NCBI GenBank assembly: GCA_963520375.1
Contig: CAUQQF010000001.1
Location: forward strand, 91,507 to 155,506
Direction of reading: 5' to 3'
Source: JABCPE02 sp963520375
GTDB taxonomy: Bacteria; Bacteroidota; Bacteroidia; Flavobacteriales; Weeksellaceae
Length of the DNA stretch: 64,000 bases
Made by a program: the position numbers and the translations under genes. Positions within the stretch are counted from its first letter, which is position 1. Every line of letters starts with the position of its first letter. Of the stretch, positions 15,863 to 24,223 are shown in pieces. The notes below the pieces were generated by a model. That model was given only the letters and a program-made list of their open reading frames with translations. It did no database searches and was not told the DNA's origin.

Positions 15863-17557
15863 CTATTCCATAATTTTAGTGTAAAATTTGACGATGTCAT
15901 TATAGAATTCATATAAATCCCCATGAACAGGAGCATATTTTGCTTCTTGAATTTTTGTTCTAAATCTCTCAAAATCCTGCACCAAATCAGAACTTTCTGT
16001 TTCTTCTAAAAACTCTAAAACAGTTTGGTTTTTCAGCCTTTTTATTTGATTTTCAGCCTCTTCGTGGAGTTCTTGGTAATTTTCAAAGAAACTTGCAGAA
16101 TTTCCTTTTTCCACCGCATTTTTTATTGCTCCAAAATAGTATTCTTTCCCGATAGAAATATTTTCCTTTAATAATTCTTCGGTTTCGGCTATGGTCGTTA
16201 TTTTATTATCTGATTGTGCATTATTCCATTGTTTAGGCTTCTTTTTTCTAAATGTAAAGAAATAAATCGCCAAAAGAGAACCAAATACAAGAAGTCCTAT
16301 CCCTGCTAATTTCCCAAAATCAAAGGTTTCCGCTTCATCTTCCTCCTCTGAAATTGGCAGGAGATTAACTTTTTTTAGGATATGCCCTGTATCATCCATT
16401 ACTTTATTTAGAGTGAATTTCGGAGAATCCATAGCATCTTTGGACAATGATAATATTTTTATGTTGTCTGAATCTATGGTCTGATATTGTTTTTCATCAA
16501 TATCGAAATAAGCAAAATTTTCATAATGAATGGTAATTTCTCCTTCTTTTTTAGGGATAATCACATAGTGGTCTGTTTTCTCACCAGAGAGTTCAGATTC
16601 TTTAATATCTATTTTTTGATTTGGCTTAAGGACTGTATAATCATTTGATTCTACAATTTTTGGAAGTTCTATATCTGTTATATTTCCTTTCCCTTTGAGC
16701 CTTACAAAGACATCCATGGGCTGATTTACTTCCACTTCTTCTTTAGGAATTTCTACTTTTAAATTAAACTTTCCTACTGCATTTTTAAAACTGCTCGGTG
16801 CGCCTTCAGGAAGTTTTTTCACATGGATTCTAAGAGGATTAGATAATATTCTTTCTTCATTAAACAGCGCTGTTGCGGGAGATACGATGAAATTCCCTTC
16901 CTTCTCTGGGACAACCACGAATGAGGCTATCACCTGCATCGCCATTTCATCACTTTTATCTATCTCTATATCTTCTCTCTTTAGATTTACAGTATGGATT
17001 TTTTTTGTATTTTGAGGAAGTTTTATATGATTTACTTTTCTAAAATCTTGATAATTATGAGGATTTGCTTTTAGTTTTAAAACCACATTAACTGGCTGAT
17101 TTTGATAAACATCCTTATCTAAAACCTCCATAATCATAGAAACAGTTCTACCCCATGTGTCATTTTTTCGTTTCCCATCTCTCACCAAAATTTCAAACGG
17201 CTCAGACCTATATGTCTTTCCGTTTACCTGCACCAATGCGCTTCCTATTCTAGTTTTTCCTGCATGTTTAGGCTGTAAGATGAGATGATAAAGGACTTGT
17301 CTTACCACATTTCCCGTTTCTGGGTCTATGGCTGCTACGGATTCTGTAGCGTTTCCAAGGATTTCAAATTTTGATAAGTCTGGAAGCCTCACAGGCGACT
17401 GCTGCTGGTAGTTTTCGCCGATAATTTCAAGTCCAATACTCAAATTAAATGGTTCTCTTACTTGGTATTCTTTGGTATCTGTTTCGGACAAAAGCGTTAC
17501 TTGTCCATATCCAAATATGGGCAGAATAAATAATAATATGTAAGCTCTCAGTCTCAT
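15863..17557 (-). CDS. batD: BatD, aerotolerance-related exported protein
   Basis: 564 residues from the ATG at 17557-17555, which overlaps the batC stop by one base (TAATG); the longer in-frame TTG is rejected for that reason. A signal peptide (about 1-19) comes first. Several Ig-like beta domains follow, with repeated 'Q-P-V-N/Q-P-M-D-V-x-V-x-L-K' phrases at about 150 and 290. A C-terminal membrane span lies at about 416-436, then a helical cytoplasmic tail of 128 residues. BatD is the large exported component of the Bat (Bacteroides aerotolerance) cluster. The order batB-batC-batD is kept here. Confidence 0.88.
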   Translation of the reverse strand: MRLRAYILLFILPIFGYGQVTLLSETDTKEYQVREPFNLSIGLEIIGENYQQQSPVRLPDLSKFEILGNATESVAAIDPETGNVVRQVLYHLILQPKHAGKTRIGSALVQVNGKTYRSEPFEILVRDGKRKNDTWGRTVSMIMEVLDKDVYQNQPVNVVLKLKANPHNYQDFRKVNHIKLPQNTKKIHTVNLKREDIEIDKSDEMAMQVIASFVVVPEKEGNFIVSPATALFNEERILSNPLRIHVKKLPEGAPSSFKNAVGKFNLKVEIPKEEVEVNQPMDVFVRLKGKGNITDIELPKIVESNDYTVLKPNQKIDIKESELSGEKTDHYVIIPKKEGEITIHYENFAYFDIDEKQYQTIDSDNIKILSLSKDAMDSPKFTLNKVMDDTGHILKKVNLLPISEEEDEAETFDFGKLAGIGLLVFGSLLAIYFFTFRKKKPKQWNNAQSDNKITTIAETEELLKENISIGKEYYFGAIKNAVEKGNSASFFENYQELHEEAENQIKRLKNQTVLEFLEETESSDLVQDFERFRTKIQEAKYAPVHGDLYEFYNDIVKFYTKIME

Positions 17558-18291
17558 TACCAATCTTTACGATTGCTCTGTGGCTGGGCATATCCCTGCT
17601 TTCCCAAAGCTCTTTTAGCTGTGTGCCGTTCGCGTTCTTCTATGTATTGTAATAGTTCTTTTTCCAGTTCTTTTGGCTGATTGGGTTCTTCTTTTTTATT
17701 AGAATTATCCTCTTGTTGATGGTTCTCCTGCTGCTCCTTTTTAAATTTATCATTTTCTGGAGCATACATATCCATAGGATTTTCTTTTTCCCCTTTATTT
17801 TGCTCGTTATTTTGTTGCTGTTGTTGAAATTGTTGCTGGTCTTGTTCCTGCTGTTGTTGCTTGGAATCCTTTTTCTGCAGAGCGATTTGCAGATTTTTTA
17901 AGATGGTTTGATTATTTGGGTCTAGTTTTAGGGCCTGTTTATAAGAATCTACGGCCTCTTTTTGCTGTTTATTTTTGAAATAAGCGTTACCCAAATTATA
18001 CAGAGTAGCTGTTTTTTGCTCTTTGGTTTTTGCGTTTTTTAATGCTTTTTGATAGGTAGAAACGGCGTCAGAATATTGGTTTTTCTTGTATAGAGCATTT
18101 CCCAGATTATACTGCGCCCTGAAGTCTTCTGACTTACCCTGCAGGGTCTTCAGATAATGATATGATGCATCATCAAAGTCTCCTTTCTCAAAACTCTGGT
18201 TCCCTCTATATGTATGAACATCACTGCTCACTTGTGCAGAAACCTGCATCACAAAAACCAAACTATATAGAACTAATAAAACTCTTGCCAT
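17557..18291 (-). CDS. batC: BatC-like exported TPR protein
   Basis: 244 residues from the ATG at 18291; the TTG five codons upstream is less likely. A signal peptide (1-20, ending VSAQ) is followed by three TPR repeats at about 24-135, with the typical A-x-x-x-Y-x-x-A-L/LYNLGNAYF pattern. Then comes a low-complexity Gln/Asn/Glu/Lys stretch (about 140-205) and a conserved tail with LLQYIEERER. TPR proteins of this kind sit between BatB and BatD and are thought to scaffold the complex. The stop overlaps the batD start by one base, implying coupling. Confidence 0.85.
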   Translation of the reverse strand: MARVLLVLYSLVFVMQVSAQVSSDVHTYRGNQSFEKGDFDDASYHYLKTLQGKSEDFRAQYNLGNALYKKNQYSDAVSTYQKALKNAKTKEQKTATLYNLGNAYFKNKQQKEAVDSYKQALKLDPNNQTILKNLQIALQKKDSKQQQQEQDQQQFQQQQQNNEQNKGEKENPMDMYAPENDKFKKEQQENHQQEDNSNKKEEPNQPKELEKELLQYIEERERHTAKRALGKQGYAQPQSNRKDW

Positions 18292-18375
18292 ATATTTATT
18301 AGGCAAAAGTAAACTTTCTTTTGTTAAAAAAGAAGCTGTTTTGTGTTAAAAATTGCTAAAAATTAGGTATTTACA

Positions 18376-19392
18376 TTATATATTCAAATCTCTTCTGGGA
18401 TTCAAAAAATATATCAAAAGAAGCAATACCAAAGCTCCCGTCAAAAACCACTGATAATAATGTTCCTTATTTAGAATGCTTATTTTACTGGCTTTACCGC
18501 CATCTTTTTGATTGGATTTTATGTCTTTTATAATCTCATTTGCTGCCTTTTCTACGCTATTCCCATCTATATACACCCCGCCTGTTTTCTCGGAAATGGT
18601 TTTTAGAGCCTGCGTTTCTCTTTTGGTGATGACCGTATTTCCGTCCTCATCTTTTTTATAGTCTTGATAAAGATTAAACTGAAGCTCTGGTATTGCTCCA
18701 CCTTCCTCCGTGCCTATTCCCACGCTGGTCACTGCAATATTATTTTTCTGGGCTAAATTCACCGCTGCATCGTGGTTTCCTTCGTTATCCTCCCCATCGC
18801 TGATTAGAACAACTTTTTTCAATCCCGATGTGCCTTTTTTCAGTTTCTTTTCGGTTTCTTCCATTGCTAAAAGAAAATCCGTTCCCTGCCTTTTTATCAA
18901 ATCCGAACTAAGGTTTTCCAAATAAATATCCACCGAAGAATAATCCGTAGTCAGCGGCATCATCGTTCGCGCTTCACCAGCAAAAACCACTATTCCCACT
19001 CGCTCTTCGTGGAGCTGGTTCAAGGTTTTATTTAAAATCAATTTGGCTTGTTCCAGCCTTGAAGGCTCTATATCATTGGAATTCATAGAGTTAGAAACAT
19101 CCACCAAAAATATCACATCAGATGAAGCTTTTTCCACGCTCATTTCTGTTTTTTCATTCTTCACAATATCCACAAAAGACAAAATCAAGAGCAAAAAAGA
19201 TAGGACATAAAACAATGTTAAAACCCCTGAAAACCTAGGTTTTTCACCAAAAATATGTTTCTGAAATCTGCTTTCCGCAAAAAAATCCCGTTTCTTTTTT
19301 TTCCATTTTGAAAAATCCCAAAGCAGATACACCGCCAGCAGTAAAACCAACAGCAGTCCAAAATATCGATAATTACCAAACTCCCAGTTCAT
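18376..19392 (-). CDS. batB: BatB, von Willebrand factor A domain membrane protein
   Basis: 338 residues with two membrane spans near the N-terminus (about 10-26 and 56-74) and one near the C-terminus (about 311-330), the BatA/BatB topology. The VWA domain carries a complete MIDAS motif: D98-V-S-N-S102, with further conserved Thr (TTDYSSVD) and Asp (ISDGEDNEG). The protein lies between pfkA (15 bp upstream) and batC. In other Bacteroidota a MoxR ATPase, a DUF58 protein and BatA precede it; none of these is in this window. Assignment as BatB rather than BatA rests on position before batC. Confidence 0.82.
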   Translation of the reverse strand: MNWEFGNYRYFGLLLVLLLAVYLLWDFSKWKKKKRDFFAESRFQKHIFGEKPRFSGVLTLFYVLSFLLLILSFVDIVKNEKTEMSVEKASSDVIFLVDVSNSMNSNDIEPSRLEQAKLILNKTLNQLHEERVGIVVFAGEARTMMPLTTDYSSVDIYLENLSSDLIKRQGTDFLLAMEETEKKLKKGTSGLKKVVLISDGEDNEGNHDAAVNLAQKNNIAVTSVGIGTEEGGAIPELQFNLYQDYKKDEDGNTVITKRETQALKTISEKTGGVYIDGNSVEKAANEIIKDIKSNQKDGGKASKISILNKEHYYQWFLTGALVLLLLIYFLNPRRDLNI

Positions 19393-19407
19393 TCTTTAGC
19401 TTAATTT

Positions 19408-20400
19408 CTACATACTCATAATATCCGTGATTCTGATAAGGTCTTTATCTATTTTACTCTCATCATTCTCTTTCACGGCTTTTTCCAGTGGGATAAGCTC
19501 CATCCTATCATTGTTAATTCCCACCATATACTGCGATTTCCCTTCCAGTAGGGATTCCACCGCTTTTACACCCATTCTCGTTGCTAAAACTCGGTCATAG
19601 CAGGTAGGAGTGCCGCCTCGCTGCATATGCCCCAGCACAGAAACTCTAATATCATATTCAGGGCGTTTCTGCTCTACATATTCTTTAAGCTCAAATACCG
19701 CTTTTCCTGCCGTATTTCCCTCTGCCACCACTATGATATTGGAAGTTTTTCCTCTTCGTTTTCCTCTGTCAATATCTTCGAGTAAAACTTCCGCTGGAAT
19801 ATTTTTTTCTGGAATTATAATCCGCTCTGCTCCGCCACCAATTCCTGAATTTAGCGCAATAAAGCCTGAGTCCCGCCCCATCACTTCCACGAAAAACATT
19901 CTATTGTGAGAACTTGCCGTATCCCTTATTTTGTCAATGGCATCCACTACGGTATTTAACGCCGTATCGTAGCCGATAGTATGTGTAGTCCCATAAATAT
20001 CATTATCTATCGTTCCAGGAATTCCCATCACAGGAAAACCAAATTCTTGACTAAAAGACAGCGCTCCTGTAAAGGTTCCATCGCCGCCAATCACCACCAA
20101 AGCCTCTACTCCATTATTAGTCAAGTTCTTATAAGCACTTTCTCTGCCCTCTTTCGTTCTAAAACCTTCTGAACGGGCTGATTTTAGGAAAGTTCCACCT
20201 TTGTTTATAATATTACGGACACTACGGGCGTTCAGCTCCACAAAATCATCCTCTATCATCCCTTGGAAACCACGATAAATCCCCAAAACCTCCACATCAT
20301 GATAGGAACATGTACGCACCACTGCCCTGATGGCTGCATTCATCCCAGGTGCATCTCCACCAGAGGTCAAGACTGCTATTTTATTGACTTTTTTCAGCAT
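19408..20400 (-). CDS. pfkA: ATP-dependent 6-phosphofructokinase
   Basis: 330 residues, the length of bacterial group I PfkA, which phosphorylates fructose 6-phosphate in glycolysis. Motifs are TSGGDAPGMN (13-21), IGGDGTFTGA (104-113; nucleotide site, with Gly at 105 favouring ATP over PPi) and PGTIDND (128-134) with the catalytic Asp132. The substrate segments MGRDSGF and GHMQRGGTP are also present. The ATG lies 4 bp after the UvrD-type helicase stop and the stop 15 bp before batB, so it sits inside a same-strand run. Confidence 0.97.
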   Translation of the reverse strand: MLKKVNKIAVLTSGGDAPGMNAAIRAVVRTCSYHDVEVLGIYRGFQGMIEDDFVELNARSVRNIINKGGTFLKSARSEGFRTKEGRESAYKNLTNNGVEALVVIGGDGTFTGALSFSQEFGFPVMGIPGTIDNDIYGTTHTIGYDTALNTVVDAIDKIRDTASSHNRMFFVEVMGRDSGFIALNSGIGGGAERIIIPEKNIPAEVLLEDIDRGKRRGKTSNIIVVAEGNTAGKAVFELKEYVEQKRPEYDIRVSVLGHMQRGGTPTCYDRVLATRMGVKAVESLLEGKSQYMVGINNDRMELIPLEKAVKENDESKIDKDLIRITDIMSM

Positions 20401-20404
20401 TTTT

Positions 20405-22744
20405 CTAATTTATTTTTTCCAATTTGGCAAATTTCAAAATCAAGTTCTTCTCGCCTTCTGTGGCAAATTTTATTTTTGCCTTCACATTATTAGGGTCTGT
20501 TCCATCCAAAAACAGCACTTCTCCCACTCCAAAACGATTATGCCTTACTCTGTCCCCTACTTCTATATCTTGGGACTGGCTGCTGTCAGGAGTATTTATT
20601 TTCGCAGATGAAACAGGCATCAAATTCCTTTTAATAGGCTGTTCTGGTAATTTTTGCTCATCGACAGAAAGTTTTTTCTTCGGTTCTTTCTTTTGGAAAG
20701 CCCTCGGCATGCTCGGCGTATCATCAAAAATACTAGATGACAGCCCTGAACGATTGATTCCCCTGTTTTCTACCATTGGATTGATAAAATCCAAATAATC
20801 CGTGTCCACCTCGCTGAGAAAACGGCTCGGCTCCGAATCCGTGATTTTCCCCCACTGAAAACGCGAAACAGCATAAGAGAAAAACGCCTGTTTTTCGGCT
20901 CTTGTAAGGGCTACATAGAACAATCTACGCTCCTCTTCCAGCTCCTCACGGGAGTTAGAACTCATGAAACTCGGGAACAATCCTTCTTCCAGCCCTACAA
21001 TGTAGACAATAGGAAATTCCAGCCCTTTGGATAAGTGTATCGTCATCAGAGAGACTTTATCGCCTTCCTCATCATTCTCCTGTGTATCAGCTGATAAGGC
21101 TATATTTTCTAGGAAATTAGACAAACTAGGGTCGCCATCTTCCAGCTGCTGCTGTTCATCTATAAAACCTTGCATGGAGTTCATCAATTCCTGAATATTT
21201 TCCACTCGTGAGATGCCTTCTGGCGTCTGATCTTCTTTCAAGGATTTTATCAAGCCACTCTTTTTGGCCACTTCCATCGCTACTTGATAGACATTTTCTG
21301 TTTTCAGCATTACTTGGAAAGCCTTTATCATTTGCCAAAAATCATTCAGTTTCGTTAAAGCCGAATTATTTAGCCCTAAATTCGGTGCGTGAAATGGCAG
21401 AGCATCCAGCACATTAGCAATAGACTGCCCTATCGAGTCAGCATAAACAATGAGTTTATTCTGTGTCGTCTCTCCTATCCCACGCATCGGATAATTGATA
21501 ACTCTGAGCAAAGCTTCTGAATCATTTTCATTAACCAAAAGTCTGAGATACGCCAGCAAATCCTTTATTTCTTTTCTTTGATAAAAAGACAGCCCGCCAT
21601 ACACTCGGTAAGGAATATTTTTCCTTCTCAAAGCATCTTCGAAGGCTCTGGTCTGGGAATTGGTACGATATAGAATAGCAAAATCATTAAATTTTTTCTG
21701 ATTAAAATTATGCTGTTCCCAGATATTTCCCGCCACAAAGTTCGCTTCATCTGCATCAGATAGAGAGTGGTAGACTTTTATCTTTTCTCCGATTTCATTA
21801 TCGCTGAATACATTTTTCTCAAACTGATTTATGTTTTTGGAAATCAAATCATTAGCTGCATTTACGATATTCTGTGTAGAGCGGTAATTCTGCTCCAACG
21901 AAACGATTTTCGCATCGGGATAATCCTTTTTAAAATTCAAAATATTCTGAATATTAGCCCCACGGAAAGAGTAGATAGACTGCGCATCATCCCCTACCAC
22001 GCATATATTTTCAAATTTAGATGCTAAAGCCTTCACTATCAGATACTGAGAATGGTTCGTATCCTGATACTCATCCACCAGAATATACCGAAATCTATCC
22101 TGATATTTCGCTAAAACTTCTGGAAATCTCGTTAGTAATTCATTGGTTCTCAATAACAAATCATCAAAATCCATCGCCCCATTCTTAAAACAAGTTTCTA
22201 CATATTTCTGATAAATCTGCCCCATCAGCTTCATATTCGCCCGTTCATCAGCTTCCATCAGCTCTGGATTGTTATAATATGCTTTTACCGTAATCAGATT
22301 GTTTTTATACTGAGAAATTCTGCCCTGCACTTTCTTTGGTTTGTACAAATCTGAATCTATATTCATCTCTTTTAGGACTTTTTTCAGTACATTGAGAGAG
22401 TCTTGGGTATCATAAATAGTAAAATTAGATGGAAAACCAAGATAATGAGCCTCACTCCTCAAAATCCGAGCAAAAACAGAGTGAAAAGTCCCCATCCAAA
22501 GGCTTTTCGCATCGCTGTTTCCTACCACCTTTGCGATACGCTCTTTCATCTCTCGGGCAGCCTTATTGGTAAAGGTAAGCGCCAGAATATTAAAAGGATC
22601 CGCTCCATTGGTTATCAGATGTGCTATACGCATCGTAAGAACACGAGTTTTCCCAGACCCTGCTCCAGCAAGCACCATCAGAGGCCCTTGTAGAGAGGTC
22701 ACAGCTTCATATTGAGCATTATTTAATCCTTTTAGGTAATCCAT
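20405..22744 (-). CDS. uvrD: UvrD/PcrA-type superfamily 1 DNA helicase
   Basis: 779 residues from the ATG at 22744; the in-frame TTG at 22756 would add four residues and is less likely. Motif I GAGSGKT (27-33), motif II VDEYQDTN (about 221-228), motif III GDDAQSIYSFRGA, motif IV EQNYRS, motif V LMTIHLSKGLEF and motif VI RRLFYVALTRA are all present. These identify a 3'-5' SF1A helicase. A C-terminal Tudor-like segment (VGDRVRHNRFGVGEVL) is characteristic of PcrA/UvrD and contacts RNA polymerase in other bacteria. It heads the same-strand run with pfkA and bat genes. Confidence 0.95.
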   Translation of the reverse strand: MDYLKGLNNAQYEAVTSLQGPLMVLAGAGSGKTRVLTMRIAHLITNGADPFNILALTFTNKAAREMKERIAKVVGNSDAKSLWMGTFHSVFARILRSEAHYLGFPSNFTIYDTQDSLNVLKKVLKEMNIDSDLYKPKKVQGRISQYKNNLITVKAYYNNPELMEADERANMKLMGQIYQKYVETCFKNGAMDFDDLLLRTNELLTRFPEVLAKYQDRFRYILVDEYQDTNHSQYLIVKALASKFENICVVGDDAQSIYSFRGANIQNILNFKKDYPDAKIVSLEQNYRSTQNIVNAANDLISKNINQFEKNVFSDNEIGEKIKVYHSLSDADEANFVAGNIWEQHNFNQKKFNDFAILYRTNSQTRAFEDALRRKNIPYRVYGGLSFYQRKEIKDLLAYLRLLVNENDSEALLRVINYPMRGIGETTQNKLIVYADSIGQSIANVLDALPFHAPNLGLNNSALTKLNDFWQMIKAFQVMLKTENVYQVAMEVAKKSGLIKSLKEDQTPEGISRVENIQELMNSMQGFIDEQQQLEDGDPSLSNFLENIALSADTQENDEEGDKVSLMTIHLSKGLEFPIVYIVGLEEGLFPSFMSSNSREELEEERRLFYVALTRAEKQAFFSYAVSRFQWGKITDSEPSRFLSEVDTDYLDFINPMVENRGINRSGLSSSIFDDTPSMPRAFQKKEPKKKLSVDEQKLPEQPIKRNLMPVSSAKINTPDSSQSQDIEVGDRVRHNRFGVGEVLFLDGTDPNNVKAKIKFATEGEKNLILKFAKLEKIN

Positions 22745-22850
22745 ATTTTTGAACAAATTAAGCCCACAAATTTAAACTATTTTTTCTTTTATTTTTCTAA
22801 TTATTTTTTTGGATTATGAAAGAAAAACACTTTTCAATAAAAAATTTTGT

Positions 22851-22858
22851 TAATTTTG
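22851..22858 (+). promoter_or_regulatory. -7 element TAATTTTG upstream of the M16 protease pair
   Basis: An exact TAnnTTTG match about 47 bp upstream of the ATG at 22906. No correctly spaced TTTG -33 element is seen. Confidence 0.4.
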
Positions 22859-22905
22859 TAACATTTCGTGATTTTTTATACTAATAGAGTAAAATTTAAA
22901 TTTTT

Positions 22906-24216
22906 ATGAGAAAAAGATTTCTATCAATCGCAATGGCAGCTTCTTTCGCAATGCTGTTTAATGCGCAGCAAATCAAGTTTGAAGAATATGATTTGCCAAA
23001 CGGGTTACATGTGATTTTACACCAAGACAATTCTGCTCCTGTGGTGACCACTTCGGTAATGTACCATGTGGGTGCAAAGGATGAAGCCGCTGGGAGAACT
23101 GGTTTTGCGCACTTTTTTGAGCACCTTTTATTTGAAGGGACTAAAAACATCAAACGAGGCGAATGGTTCAAAATAGTATCTGCTAATGGAGGTTCTAACA
23201 ACGCTAACACAGATCCTGACCGCACTTATTACTATGAAACTTTCCCTTCTAACAATGAACAGCTCGGGCTTTGGATGGAAGCTGAAAGACTGAGACACCC
23301 TGTTATTAACCAGATTGGAGTAGATACTCAGAGAGAAGTAGTAAAAGAAGAAAAAAGGCTAAGAATGGACAACCAGCCTTATGGTGGGCTTTTCAACGCT
23401 ATTCTTACTACTTTGTTCAAAAAACACCCTTATAAAGGAACTGTTATCGGTTCTATGGAAGATTTAAATTCAGCAAAATTAGAAGAATTTAATGCTTTCT
23501 TTAAGAAATATTACATTCCTAACAATGCTACTTTAGTAGTCGCTGGAGACATCAAGCCAGAGCAGACTAAAAAATGGATTAACGAATATTTCGGCAGTAT
23601 CCCAAAAGGAACACCTATTACTCGTAATTTCCCTAAAGAAACTCCTATTACACAAGAGTTTGAGGAAACAATATATGATGCCAACATCCAGATTCCTGCT
23701 TATATCTTCGCTTACAGAACACCTGCCGCAAAGGAGAGAGATGCCTACATCCTAAGCATGCTGGGAAGCTACCTAAGCAAAGGTAAATCCTCTGTTCTTT
23801 ATAAAAAACTAGTAGATAATGAGAAAAAAGCATTGGCTGTAGAGGCGTTCAACCTTGGATTGGTAGACCATAGTATCTTTGCTTTCTTTGCAATTCCTAT
23901 GGGAAATACTTCAAAAGATGTTTTGAAAAAAGACATCGATGTTGAAATCAAAAAACTTCAGACAGATTTAATCTCAGAGGAAGATTATCAAAAACTTCAA
24001 AACCAAGTGGAAAATGATTTCGTAAATGCTAACTCTTCTGTGGAAGGAATTGCTAACACATTAGCAGACAGCTATTTACTAAAAGGAAACACTAACTTGA
24101 TTAACGAAGAAATCAACATCTATCGCTCTATTACGAGAGAAGATTTGAGAAATGCTGCTAAAAAATACCTAAACAGCAACCAAAGAGCTATCATTAACTA
24201 CTTACCTAAAAAATAA
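22906..24216 (+). CDS. Exported M16 zinc metallopeptidase, catalytic subunit
   Basis: 436 residues with a signal peptide (1-20, ending LFNAQ). The inverted zinc motif HFFEH is at 69-73 (H69, H73 ligands; E72 catalytic base), with a downstream Glu (in REVVKEEKRL) able to act as third ligand. The C-terminal M16 domain lacks the motif, as usual. It is followed 7 bp later by the gene for an M16 protein without HxxEH. This is the two-subunit arrangement of bacterial M16B proteases, which resembles mitochondrial processing peptidase. Likely periplasmic; substrate unknown. Confidence 0.92.
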   Translation: MRKRFLSIAMAASFAMLFNAQQIKFEEYDLPNGLHVILHQDNSAPVVTTSVMYHVGAKDEAAGRTGFAHFFEHLLFEGTKNIKRGEWFKIVSANGGSNNANTDPDRTYYYETFPSNNEQLGLWMEAERLRHPVINQIGVDTQREVVKEEKRLRMDNQPYGGLFNAILTTLFKKHPYKGTVIGSMEDLNSAKLEEFNAFFKKYYIPNNATLVVAGDIKPEQTKKWINEYFGSIPKGTPITRNFPKETPITQEFEETIYDANIQIPAYIFAYRTPAAKERDAYILSMLGSYLSKGKSSVLYKKLVDNEKKALAVEAFNLGLVDHSIFAFFAIPMGNTSKDVLKKDIDVEIKKLQTDLISEEDYQKLQNQVENDFVNANSSVEGIANTLADSYLLKGNTNLINEEINIYRSITREDLRNAAKKYLNSNQRAIINYLPKK

Positions 24217-24223
24217 TTGACCA

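Noticed and set aside
10161..18376. A 22-bp near-match AATTGYTAAAAATTAGGYATTT at 10161-10182 and 18351-18372
   Set aside because: Two mismatches in AT-rich sequence; matches of this size are expected by chance in a window this long, and the two contexts are unrelated.
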